From assembly GCA_002633005.1 (NCBI GenBank), contig NMRA01000057.1, forward strand, positions 1,041,393 to 1,105,392: a stretch of DNA of 64,000 nt, read 5' to 3'. Shown here piece after piece: positions 37,056-48,965 of this stretch; position 1 is the stretch's first letter; each line of letters starts with the position of its first letter. Below the pieces are notes generated by a model. It had not been told where the DNA came from and searched no databases. It saw only the letters and a list, made by a program, of their open reading frames with translations. The stretch is from Phoronis australis. Its lineage: Eukaryota; Phoronida; Phoronidae. The translations under genes were made by a program, and so were the position numbers.

Positions 37056-37098
37056 AATGACATGTACCCACATGTCCAATGACATGTACCCACATGTC
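37056..37098. repeat. 22-bp direct duplication
   Basis: aatgacatgtacccacatgtc occurs twice in tandem at 37056 and 37078. The unit contains two ACATGT palindromes. Confidence 0.85.
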
Positions 37099-37735
37099 AG
37101 TAGGTAAGCATACTGAAATGATTCAGCACCTCTGGGTTTTAACCAACATCCCCCATCTACAGAGCTATCAAACTTAAACAGTCCAGATAACTACTCCTTG
37201 TCATTGGACCGCTACTGATACCTTTGTCCTCTGACTGGCTGAGATTTTAGTAATCAAACAATTATTGACCTTTAGTGAGGTCAATATCCTCGTTTTCAGA
37301 CTCCACTATGATCAAGAATGGCTGGGCTGACAATGTGGAGGGATTTTAAAAAATTTCCATCGCCAGGATTGTGAGTGATGGCTTACCTGACCAATCAGAA
37401 CTCAGTATTCTCGACACACCTTCGTTTGCGAGCCACCATTTTACCCAACAAACAACACATTGCCGGGTAACACTTATTGTTGGTTTGTCGACTTTTTACA
37501 AGGAGGCGGAGCTTGCAATAGGTCAACTGACGAACGATCAAAAGATTACATTTTTGAAAGATATATTTTGCAGTCATGAATCCTTCGTTTAAAAAAGCAA
37601 TCAGCAAATACCATTTGATTACGTAAACGTGATTGCATTAATCTCCAAGTCAGAATGCTGAGCGAGCACACGCTTGAAGCCTCATTCAAATGGAAGAAAG
37701 ATGTCACGGAGCAACTATAAGTGTGTGTATAAACT

Positions 37736-37850
37736 GACACGGAGCAAATTGACAAAGCGGCGGCCATTTTTGATACCGATTTGAGAGGTAGAGTGAGTTG
37801 CACTCGATCAGTTGCTCCAGTGTCAATGACGCATCTAAATCCAACTGGGG
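37736..37850 (+). repeat. Dispersed repeat, copy 1
   Basis: Shares gcggcggccat, then gagaggtagag and agttgcactc and atcagttgct, with 57826-57950 in the same order and spacing, at an estimated three-quarters identity or more. Neither copy has a conserved frame, so this is a non-coding mobile-element relic or unit of unknown kind. Confidence 0.75.
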
Positions 37851-38685
37851 CAGGGTGGAAAGGGATCAACTTTCAATGCGCTTGCACAAGAAGGTATAGA
37901 TGGGCGATCCGTTAGCATTCCACATGGTTTGGACGATTGCCTTTCTTCATGCGGGCATGCGCAAACAATATTTGAGTAAATGGTTCATGCTGATCTAGTT
38001 TGCGATCTGTCGTACAAATGTAACTTAAGTGGAGTAAGTCCCACCGTGACAACTTGCACCATGACAACTCGCATGTGACAACTGTTCCCCACATAAAAAC
38101 AGCTTAAATGTACACTCAAATTATGTGTATTGAAAGTAAATGAACATTCTAACCTTTGAAAACGCACATTTTATACAACAGTGTGATAGTTGGAACTGTG
38201 ATGCTTTGATGCAAGTTTGCTTTCATCTGGTGGTTTACACGTAATAGTTAAATTGAACAATACACGGGACAGTCAGCATGCCAATGACTCAAAAAAGCTT
38301 AAAAATACTTTTGAGTTCATTGACGTGTTTGTGGTACAGAAGTGGCTTCAGGGAACAACATGCCGAGATCTATCACGATGAGATCCGCATTACTTCACAT
38401 AAAAGTTTAAAAAGAAATTAAAATCGCATTGCAACAACAGCGGTCAATATGGAGAATTATCGATTTCCTACGAGTTTTTAACTTGGAAATCTGTCCAAAC
38501 TCTAAATGGTAATATTGACCAAAGGTCAGGCTGCGGGATGTTATTTTTCATTCATTCTATTCGCGATCTGACCAATCAGATGTTGTAGAAACCACAAACC
38601 CTCTGACTTACGTCCCGTCCACACTACAGCCTTACATTTGAACAACTTGCACTTTTAAGGGCAACTTTAACCTCACACACAGTAG

Positions 38686-38719
38686 CACGCACGCACGCAC
38701 ACACACACACACACACACA
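38686..38719. repeat. (ACGC)n-(AC)n compound microsatellite
   Basis: Three to four acgc units run into a pure (ac)n tract of about 20 nt. Confidence 0.9.
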
Positions 38720-39413
38720 TCCGATTATTGGGGTAAGCTAGAAGTTGTTGCTCTGTGCATGACAATGAACACCTAATGCCAAAATGACCCACAAAAGAAA
38801 ACCCCTCTATATGTAACAGCAACTGATAATTACTTCTGTCCTATCCCACTTTTGCGGCCACACAGCAATTAAAAGTGCCCCAAGCTACCCTAGAACAAGT
38901 TAGCAAACCTTGATAATGTGGAGTGAATTGTCAAAAGTAGTTTCAATAGCATCAAGACTCTGAGCCCTCAAACCTAAGTGGCAACTCGTTTCAGGAGTAA
39001 CTTGTTCCAGGGTAAGTTTGCCTGTGAAGGGCACCAGAGTAAACACCCTCTGACTAAGTAAAAAAGAGCAGAGGATGACAGTACAGCCAATCACGGCATT
39101 CCATTACCACAGACCACCAGTGATCCTTAAAAAAACACATCTGTCGACAAATTTCTGGTGTGATGGATCTCGAGATGTCAATGTTTAACTTCTTTGTGAA
39201 TTTTCAAAACTTCTGCATACACTTAGTTTAGCACCACTATTACATAGTGCAACCTCCACAGGGAGTGGTACCCATGTCAAGTCCATGGTATGACCTGAGG
39301 ACCCACTGTTGTGTGAAACAACAGGAAGTCATTGTCAAGGTCTTCCAGATATTATTGTAATGGGTACAAAACACACATGGCCCCAGTCAGCAAGGGCATT
39401 AATGGGATATAAG

Positions 39414-39482
39414 GTGCCCCTATTTTGAGAACCCCTTTGATGTCCCTTATTCAGTGGAGAATGTTTCTCAACATAGGGGCAC
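39414..39482. repeat. Short hairpin element
   Basis: gtgcccctattttgagaa (39414-39431) pairs with ttctcaacataggggcac (39465-39482) in 17 of 18 positions. The 33-nt centre is tcagtggagaatg-containing. It shares the attttgagaacc motif and design with the 104-bp element at 58598-58701. Confidence 0.75.
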
Positions 39483-42400
39483 TATAAATCAAACCATTGC
39501 CACTATGAAGCACCCAAACCAAATTTTGGACAAAAAGTGCTACTGACCTAGTTGTACGACATGGCAGAAAATCATGGTTAAAATTTTTGCAAAAATGTAC
39601 GCCCCTTCGTTCCACCTAAATACATTCAGCCAGCCCCAGACTCACTAACTCGGGGCAAATGTTCACCTTATTCTACATCAAGGTTAAATGTCAAGTACCA
39701 ATACAAACCTCAATGTATCTATGAACTGTTGTATCATGACACTGCTGGAACAAGTTATCTCCAAGTAGCAGTGGTGTGAATGCTGTTTGAACTAATGAAA
39801 CTTGACACATGAGTGACATTTGTACCTCCAGGTAACTGTAGGGTAACCACTGTCCAAGGGTAACTGCCGACAGATCTCAAAACAGTCAAAATGCTTATCT
39901 ATTTTGAATAACTTATCGGTTACGAAAAAAATTGCATTTTTTGTTCATTACAAATTGTGTCCTCAATTAGGTAATATTCTGTCATGAAAGGAAGATCTTA
40001 CTTTTTGGGCAGCATGGGCAGTCTTCAGTTTACAAGTGGTTAACTTGAAATTAGTAGCATCAGTGCTTTAAAAAGATAACACACTGAGAAAACAGGGGCC
40101 TCTTGCCCGTATCTGGCATGCATGCATGTACTGCGATCCCAATGGAGAGCCTGTTTCTGTGGTGAAGGCTCTCCTGAAAATCCAGGTACGGTATTCAAGT
40201 CCATCCTAGGTTGCTATGTTTCATATGTTTAGCCATCTGTCATAACTATCAAACTGTTACAAGTGTAATCTACACAATGACAGCTCAGTAAATCAGCAAT
40301 AAATACCCAGTTATGAAAGAGGATATTTATTGAGTTACAGTTCAATGCCCATGAACAGCCGTTAACAAGGAATAAAGCCCAAATTATGACACATTAGCAA
40401 ATCAATTGGAAAAAAAAACATTATACAGGAAGGATTTACAGAAAATTGGGAAGTCAGGGAGCTCAGATGGAGAAATCCAACAGTTGGAACAAATTCTGTG
40501 GCTGTGGCAACACTCTCCAAGATGCTCCACAAACACACGAGGTCACAATTAGCAGACATGATAGACCCAGTGCCTCTATCAACATTCCAATCGTGTCTGA
40601 TGAACTCATTAGTTCTCCAGTCTAGCCACCATTTAATCAATGCCCTTTCAAAAAAGATCTATGTTTCAACCAACAGCCCAACTTTTAGGCCACAGCAGAT
40701 GCTACACATGTGAGATGATGAACTGAGCAACTGTGGTGGTTTGTACTGACCTAACCAGTCCATAGCCAGGCTCATGAGGAAGTTGCATCAAACGCTCTGA
40801 TTGGAACATTGAACCAAAGTACAATGCAAAATGTGAAAAAATGAAAAGAATTGGAGATCCCTTTGTCGAAAAAAGGACATGAAAAATCCCGTAGAGCAGT
40901 TAGGCATGAGTGGAAAACTGACAAAGGCGATCACAGCATGGAGCAGCACCCATATCTGTGAATGCCACCCCCCAATTCTTTTTACCTTACCAACAACCTG
41001 CTGCATGAGTTCTTCTCACTTCAATAAGTGTAAGAGTGATCTATGAAGAGCTCAGACATGACCACAAGAGGGGGTGACTGTCAGGTCATATGACACAGTC
41101 AGAAAGCTTTCAGACAATGACTCAATCTGTCACAATCTGTCAGCTAACTGGTAAACAGTTGGCATTTTTCTGTTTTAATCTATATAGCAGATGTTAATCC
41201 ACCAAGAAATGAGACGGTTCTAATCTTGAAACAAAATTGCAGTGGATCAATTAGAAACACGAAAACAGAAGGTCCAAACTGAACAACTAATATGTACCAA
41301 CAGATTCATCAATAAGAGTTGCACAGTCATTCAAGGACCTGAAGAGTAATTGAATGTCAAGGCAATTGGAAAAAATTAGGCCTAATCAATACAGATCAAG
41401 AAATTGAGATGTATGGGACACTAATGTTATGCACTGCATAATAAGTAAGGTTTAAAACTCCAAGCAAATATATCCATGCAGCCAATGACTTCCAGCCAAC
41501 AACAAAACAGTATTTTACACTAATACTGGAGTGACAGACCGATAGATCATGTCAACATACAGCACTCAACTGTTATGTTCAAGAATTTAAAGAGGTTTTG
41601 CAGTCAGTGGCATAACAATGGGTTTTAAGGTCCCTTATCAATCGGGACTAAAGGAGGCGTAAGTGAAGCAAGGGTCCTATCCCATAGGTTTGCCCACATT
41701 TACAAGTTATTGTGTGGCCTCTCTGTCACACTGATGTCCAAAACCCAATGCGACTTCCCTTAAATCAGACAACTGCCAACACAACTTTTGAGATCATGAA
41801 CGGTAAAATACAATGTTGTAAAAATTAAAATCAAATTTGAAGCCCTACTCGTCAATCCTCATGAGTAAAACAAATATTCCTAATGATTCTAGAACGAACA
41901 TCAAAATCTCAGACAAAAATCTTAACCTTACATTTTAAAGACACTTCAACTTTCAACGCTGCATTTCGTCCAGTTTAGCTATGAATGTTGCCTTCTTACT
42001 CAAGTCCTCTGGGGCTTAAACGATCTTGATTTGATGCCAAGTCATAGACAATGCGCACAGGTGCCATTTTCGAATTCGCAATCTAAGGGTTAAACTCTGA
42101 AGCACTTTCTTTAGTCGTTGAAAGTCTCAATGTTCTTGTTGGTAACGGAAATAGAATAGTACCACAGTAAGGAATATTACAAGACCAATTTTATGAGAGT
42201 AAAAGGTCTAATTCAAGTTTTCCCGTTGAACAGGGCGAAATACAGGTTTAAACTACTTATTACAAAACTAAAAAAAAGAACTTGAATCCATACCGAAGTC
42301 TTCCAGAGAACAAACTTAAATTCCCCACTTCCTGTCTAAACAGTAAAAGTTCTTTAACTGCCTTCCTAAATGTGTTGTAAACACCAATTGTCTAGAGGGA

Positions 42401-42839
42401 ATACCTAAAATAGCTTACAGCAAATCCATCAATGAATTCTTGGCACATGAAGTCATGGCTTAGGTAGAACTGGTGAGGCAAAGATTCCCCCACACAGACA
42501 TCCAGACACATGTGGTTTGGCAGTTTAAACATGAGTAAGTTTTATGAATGAACTTGTAGACAGATGCTGAGCAACATTAAATATCAACATGGACAACAGA
42601 TGTCATTTGAGTCAACCTAGACAGATATAGAGTAGAGTTCAGTGTTGAACTTGGGTGACTTGGTATTATCTGGAGTAATATATTCATTGTGTTTCTAGAT
42701 ATTATCTAGTACCTGCTGTGTGCCTGAAAACTGCTGTAACAATTTTGCTGAAAGCTACAGTTACAGGAAAACTTAACTTATATGACCGCTCTTCCATAAG
42801 GTAGGATAATTTTTCAATTAAAGGCAAAAAACATTGTCA

Positions 42840-42937
42840 CAGTGAAAAATTCTTCAATTTGAAACACAATACAAAAAATAGAAACACGACAATTTTAGCA
42901 ATTATTATTGTCACAAATTGTGAAGAATTTTTACTGT
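42840..42937. repeat. MITE-like element with about 22-bp inverted ends
   Basis: The left end cagtgaaaaattcttcaatt and the right end caaattgtgaagaattttta are imperfect inverted repeats around an AT-rich centre of about 50 nt. The right half (aaaaatagaaacacgacaat, then the right end) recurs near 30805-30865, so at least two copies lie in this window. Confidence 0.65.
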
Positions 42938-43590
42938 AATTATAGTAAATCTGTTCAGCGATTCTAGACCAGGTGAACAATGTTCCTTCATCTTCTACAT
43001 TAATCTTTAAAAGACTACTTTACAAGAGTTGTGGTTGATATAAAAAGGGTTTAATCGAAAAAGGTACAAGGGCGTGACCCTCTGTCTTCCAACTGCCACA
43101 TCTAGATTATCACATTCATCCATAAACCAGGAGATAACCTACTCCCACACCTGAAATCCTAACAGATTACCTCAGTTTATTGACTGTGTACAAAGAGGGC
43201 AGCATATTTTTGGACAAAGTAAACAAAATTCATCCCATTCTTTTTAGTTATCAAAATACCTTTGGTGTCAGGTGGTCACAGACAGAATGTTATTCAAACA
43301 AATAAAAACATTTTACAACAGAATATCAATTTACCATATTAATAAACATGTCAATCAGTCATTCATGAAACATCAACTTCAACAAAGCCCTATACTTGTT
43401 TCACTAGAAGACCTTGACCCACATGCCTGTATAGCAATGTTTCAAAGCAAGAGACAACAAACATGTATCAAACACTGGAATATGCAACTGAGTGCATTTG
43501 CTTTAAAAAATACTGAACATCAACAGGGTCTAAATGTGTTCTTAACCCCCAACTGCTCACACAAGCACGCTCGGNGGGGGGGGAAGACCA

Positions 43591-44606
43591 CAGCTATTGT
43601 CATATGGACTCAAAGAAAGATCCCTACTCCAGACCGTGTGCATTCGGCTGGGGGATGGGGCAAGAGGCAGGCAACACGATTAATTAATGTTGCTACAGAA
43701 ACACAAACAATGCACTGTTTTCGTCTTATCTTTGCTTAAATTAAAAACAGTGAGTCTTATTCCTGACGTTATCAGAATTTACCCTACAAACCTTCTCCAC
43801 TGTCAGCTAGTTTTGTTCTACTTATGAGGGTATTATGCTTACCAAGTATATTAGTTTACAGGAAAGGCAAGTATACCCATAAATGGTAAAATGCAGATGA
43901 GTGACTCATCTTCTAATAGTGGGGATACATAACACCATACTTGTCTGAGTATTCTACCAAACCACAGCTGGGTTAATTTCAGGCATTTTTAATCTTTTTA
44001 AACAAGAGGCAAACTCCCACAGGATTGGTTGACAACAACAGAATTCTATAGACATGACTGATTACTTGGCGGAATTCTTCGAATTCCGTCAAGTATGTTG
44101 CTCTGACAGCAAGTTTTTTTTTTTTACTNCAGCTATTGTCATATGGACTCAAAGAAAGATCCCTACTCCAGACCGTGTGCATTCGGCTGGGGGATGGGGC
44201 AAGAGGCAGGCAACACGATTAATTAATTTTGCTACAGAAACACAAACAATGCACTGTTTTCGTCTTATCTTTGCTTAAATTAAAAACAGCGAGTCTTATT
44301 CCTGACGTTATCAGAATTTACCCTACAAACCTTCTCCGCTGTCAGCTAGTTTTGTTCTACTTATGAGGGTATTATGCTTACCAAGTATATTAGTTTACAG
44401 GAAAGGCAAGTATACCCATAAATGGTAAAATGTAGATGAGTGACTCATCTTCTAATAGTGGGGATACATAACACCATACTTGTCTGAGTATTCTACCAAA
44501 CCACAGCTGGGTTAATTTCAGGCATTTTTAATCTTTTTAAACAAGAGGCAAACACCCACAGCATTGGTTGACAATAACAGAATTCTGTAGACATGACTGA
44601 TTATTA
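43591..44606. repeat. 539-bp-offset near-identical duplication across an n gap
   Basis: Sequence from 43591 recurs from 44130 with a constant offset of 539; similarity extends to about 44066 in the first block and 44604 in the second. The n at 43575 and 44129 bracket the first block, so it is a small contig redundant with its neighbour. The first block ends differently: after gactgatta it carries an acttggcggaattc hairpin and a poly-T run up to the n, whereas the second continues with unique sequence. This suggests two alleles, one with an insertion. Confidence 0.88.
44063..44128 (+). mobile_element. Terminal fragment of a hairpin-ended element, interrupted by a gap
   Basis: acttggcggaattc and gaattccgtcaagt form a hairpin followed by atgttgctctgacagcaag, a run of T and the n at 44129. 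A related sequence, acttggcgaaat and atttcgccaagt then atattgct, begins at 48413 and is also followed by an n. Two gaps after the same element end suggest a long repeated element left out of the assembly. Confidence 0.6.
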
Positions 44607-47600
44607 GATGGTTTTCAATGCTACTCCATAGGTTCGCCCCACAGAAACACAGAACACTTGATACTCAACAGCCACTGCATGAGGGTTTGAAATGAAGTGC
44701 ACGAACCTGCTTTTCAGCTAAAACTATAATCTCACCTATTTACACCAAAGGTAATTGCCGAAATAACTTTTTATCACTATTAAAGGGTTCCAAACATTGA
44801 TGTGAATGCCCACGCTTTTTCAAAACTGTTTTTGCTTGATGGTAGCTGGGGCACAATAACTTCCAATATGGACAAGCATTTTTTATTTGGTGCTTCATGT
44901 GGGAAGAAAAAACGAAAAAATAAAATTTCACTTGCTGACCACATTGTCTCCAAAATTGGTGACATTTTACGATACAGTAACCAACCAAGTTAAAATTTTC
45001 TATATCACGATGTCGCCATAAAACTGGTCTCCGCATGTTTCTTGCTCAGATGAGAATGCACTATTCCATGGGCCTATGCTAAAAAACTTCTTGCGTCCGG
45101 TACTAAAGAAATTCCAGCAATAGATTCACAAGCCCGAAATTCTCTGAAATCTACAAGGACAACAAAATTCACAAACTTTAGACAACTGGTATGGTAGACA
45201 AAGGAATCTTTCATTTTTCAAGAAAAGTGCTCATCAAATAAATGCTTTATAACTGTGATGATTGAGAAATAAATGAGAAATAAACAAGCATTCACAACAA
45301 TGCTAGAAATACTTGAAAAACAAAACAAAATCAATTTTAGCAATCAACTTTGTCCGAAATTGGTGAGATTTTCTTGGCACAAGGTAGAAACCGGTTTTGC
45401 AACAGAAAGAACTTGTCCAAATCAAAAGTCAAGCGAGTCATATGTTAGGTGAGGTGGGATTATAACTCGGCTTTACCATCACTATCATCACCTCGCTGAT
45501 TGTCATTAACACACTTTGTTATGATACTCTAGGGAAATATTATGAAGCCAGTGTTTTTGTTGTCCAAGAGAAAAACAAGCAACAACTTCATCGTCCTCAT
45601 CTGCAAAAGCAATACTTGTCCTCCGTCAAGTAAACACTTCCACTGAGAATGCTACTAAGTTCACACAAGAGGCGAAAACACTAGCAGTTTTTCCAGATTC
45701 AAAACCAAGCATTTTAGTCAGACACGAAGCGGTCATTCTCACCAGCAGTTGATTGCTCGTTGTTTCACCAACCGAATCCTTTTTAAAGTGAAAATGGATG
45801 TCATAATATGCCCACTGTCTGCAATAAAAAGCTACCACAAAGTCCTCTTCACAAAACAGCCCGTTTTCACTGCTGGCAATGAAGCTAGGGGAAACATTAA
45901 AATTTTACCCAGATTGTGTATGGGATATGGGGTTTTTTAACTTCACTCAAACATACTTGACAGCCAGACTCAATGACCACGAAATGGCGAATTAATGGGA
46001 AACAAAATCAAGGGTACCTTGCATTCTGTAAAACAAGAGCCCCACACGAAAAGCGAGATTGTGCAAAACCACATAAAATCCCAGGAGTATTTCTCGAGAA
46101 AGCTCATGATGAATACTGGGAAATAAAACCAAGGGTATGTTCCTTAAAATTGGTATCCCAAGAGAAAAGCAGGGTAGTGCAAAATCACAAAAATCGCCGA
46201 GTATTTCTTGAGTAAGCTCGAAACCTTAGGCATAATGACCGCCAGTGAAATGGTAGGTAGGTGAGGCTGTAACAAAGACTACCAGAGGTAAGGTGCAAGT
46301 CAAAATTCTTTCATTCCATAAGCGAAGATTTCTAGCTGATAAAGTGTTGTTTTTATAGAATGCAGCCCTGGTAAATACTCACTGCCTCACCTGCACAATA
46401 GAAACAGGTTCTAGACCAGTTTAATACCCTACAGTTAATCCTACTATAACATAACAAGATTAATCCCACCCTTCAATAGGATAATCTGTATACTCTGACA
46501 CACCTACTTTAATAAACTGCAACTACCCCTGCCTGCATCACAAACCACTCCAATCATTCCAGTAGATACCGGCCCTTCATTTAATGCTTCTAGCACCATA
46601 TGCCTTTAACTAGACTGAGAAGACCAACGCAACAGTTGCCCAGTTATGTAGAGTTTCAATCAGTAGGAAAGCTTATGCTCCTGGACTTTAACTACTCTCA
46701 GAATACGAAAAGTTAAATCCAGTGTGACGAAAGTACGATAATCGCAAGATGTCAGACCACGGTATACAATCACGTGACAATCAACCATTCCATCCGGTGT
46801 TTGATCCAGCGAACTAGTGTAAACTCCTATATCACCAGTGGAGAGAAGATAATGGGAAAGGCGATTGAAATTATGAGAGTTTTAATAGACTGGTATTTCC
46901 CTAATGGGAAAGTAGCTAGCACTGAAACTACCCTTATTTAAAGGAGTTTCGCTCAGTGTGAAAGCGTAAATCCCGGGCTTAAAACTGACATTGCAGCTCC
47001 TCTCAAAACAGGCAGATTAAAGTGCTGAGTTGCAAAACTACCCTGCAGTGAAAAAAGTTAAATCCACTCAAACAGTAGTAATCACCAACGGTTGATAGTG
47101 GTTGTTGCTACAAAGTTTCATTAGATCAAATTTTCTTTTATCGGAAACGAACAAAAGACAAGACTATACCCCATAGCACTGAAACGAAACATTTCATCAA
47201 GTGCTTTATTTTTGTTTTGAATGGTAAATTTCATATTTATTATCAGTTTTAAGCCATACCACAGACTTGTTCGAATGTGAAAATTAATGTGGGGGCAGAC
47301 CCCAAGTAACAACCTCTTATCCCATCACGATCATCACAAAGTTCCCAAGTGAGGCAGGGTCAACAGTTACCTCCTGAGAGGGCCAGTTGACCCTGCACAC
47401 CTGAGTCGTCCAGCCCCAGGAACAAAATGATTGGATGAAAGCGACCATGCGGGAAAAATTCAACTGGAGTGACTCAATACCAGCGTGACAACATGCCCCT
47501 ACTGTTGGTGGTATTGTAAGTTGCACCTCTTCAACTGCCACTCTCACACAGGTGACAGGCTTATCACGTGGATACTGTTCTGAGGGTGGGGGAGTTGACC

Positions 47601-48412
47601 CTGGGTGAACACATTCCTTGTAGTGTTCCTTTCTGGCACTGTTACTTTAAAAACTACTGACAATTAAATGCCTGTGGTGCAGCATTAGACACCTGGGATT
47701 ATAGGTAACCAATTGATCTTGAGTCAGAACACCTGTTTAAAGTTGTATTAAAATGGAGAATAGTGTGTTTATACAGTTGTATACCATCACACTACTGACA
47801 GGAGAAATGCTACGGTAACAATTGGTTCAGAGAACAGTATGTGTTAAGTCGTGAGCCATTTCACAGCTTGTGAATGTACCCTGACAGGAAGATGTCCACA
47901 CCACATGCATTAAAATTTAATTGCGAGCAGTTTCAAAGTAACAGCACTACAAAAGAACACCAGAGAAGACTGTGCAATCGAAAAATACTCAACACAGTTT
48001 GATAACCATTCAAAACACTTTTCCATCATCGGATATGACAAAGCTGATTTATATTTAAAACAGCTGATCCACTCCAACCCTGTATCCTTTATCAGAAATA
48101 CATTGCATGCTGTTTTGTTTCATGTCCCCTGGTTTGACAGAAAATGCTATAGATCCAGTTCATAAGTCACAAAGATGTCTTCCAGAAATCTTTCAGGAGA
48201 CATTTGCAATGATACTGCAGGTGTGGTCATGCAATTACAGTATCTATCAAGTGTGAAGTTGATGGTGTCATATCCTTTATAGAACAACCTTAAGAGATAA
48301 GAACAATAACTCTCAAAAACCTCCTCCAGGCCAATCACCACTTGACAGTAATGAAATTCTAAACCAATGGTCATCCTACAGTGGTCTGGCAAGCTAATTC
48401 AGTGCCTTGTTA
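44607..48412. other. Non-coding stretch with repeats
   Basis: Contains a dispersed-repeat copy at 44905-44975, another at 45340-45375, and a diverged direct repeat of about 115 bp at 45993-46219. No coding exon supported. Confidence 0.55.
45993..46219 (+). repeat. Diverged tandem repeat of about 115 bp, two units
   Basis: The two units share gggaaa-aaaa-caagggta, then gagaaaagc-type, gtgcaaaa-cacaaaa and gagtatttct-gag-aagctc blocks in the same order, with many substitutions and small gaps. The 80-codon frame that spans both units looks accidental. Confidence 0.6.
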
Positions 48413-48446
48413 CTTGGCGAAATAAATTTCGCCAAGTATATTGCTN
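48413..48446 (+). mobile_element. Second terminal fragment of the hairpin-ended element
   Basis: acttggcgaaat and atttcgccaagt are perfect 12-bp inverted arms around aa, followed by atattgct and the n at 48446. It matches the fragment at 44063-44128 in sequence, order and adjacency to a gap. Confidence 0.6.
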
Positions 48447-48699
48447 TTAATTTCCCTTACTTCTCAGTCATGAGGGAAGACTACTCCCATGGGAATTCGG
48501 TTTCTGCCCAGCCGTGATGACTGGAGATTCCGAGTCATTAGGAGAATACCACCCAATTTAATTAGTCTTTTTACCATTTTAATTAGTCCATATCCACATC
48601 GCCTCTTATACGGTCAACCTCAACTTGCCGAAAGGTGTCGCGTTAACCTGTGAGGAAGGTGAGAAACGACGCAGAGACGTCACCGATTCATCTCCAGAG

Positions 48700-48965
48700 C
48701 GAATGCCGCTATATTGCCGTGCATCATTCCCGCTTGTCCGAAGTATGAAGCTGCGAAGAAAGCGGGTATATCACTTTTTTGACTTCCCCGAGAGTCCGAA
48801 ATTCTTAGGAAGTGGCTCGCGGTAGTGAACAATGAAAAGTACGCTGTTAATAGCAAGTATGCAGCCGTGAAACATCTCCGTGTCTGTGGCCGGCATTTCG
48901 TCGACAGTGATTTTTCTGACGAATTCCAGCTTATCAAAGAACTATCCATACGTTCCGTTGCCTGA
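48700..48965 (+). pseudogene. Frame-broken THAP zinc-finger relic
   Basis: A C-x4-C pair (CIIPAC, Cys codons at 48720 and 48735) is followed by PKYEAAKKAGISLF, a FDFPES segment, RKWLAVVNNEKY and finally CGRHFVDSDF (Cys 48885, His 48894). This is the C2CH pattern, spacing and the typical SLF-FP, W and HF-SDF landmarks of a THAP DNA-binding domain. The three parts lie in different frames: one shift falls at the run of six T near 48775-48780 and another near 48790-48810. The last part ends at a stop at 48963-48965. THAP domains occur in host regulators and in P-element/Kolobok-type DNA transposons; the hairpin-ended element and gap just upstream favour a transposon relic. Sequencing error is a less likely cause. 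Confidence 0.75.

Larger units (their letters stand above)
36085..43574. other. Non-coding stretch, probable 5'-UTR intron of the minus-strand gene
   Basis: The acceptor at 36085-36086 implies that intron sequence continues to the right, for an unknown distance. I see no coding exon. Contents include a 22-bp duplication (37056-37098), a dispersed repeat copy (37736-37850), a microsatellite (38686-38719), a hairpin element (39414-39482), a CTCF-like core (41062-41075) and a short inverted-repeat element (42840-42937). The frame at 43272-43739 crosses the n gap and is not supported. Confidence 0.55.

Noticed and set aside
39995-40210. Possible SINE or structured RNA with ggagagcc/ggctctcc hairpin
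   Set aside because: The hairpin has only 8-bp arms and the B-box-like ggtattcaagtcc has no matching A-box; not enough to call.
43272-43739. 155-codon plus-strand frame
   Set aside because: It runs through the n gap and a G run at 43575, and its end is repeated in the redundant block, so it is an artefact of assembly.
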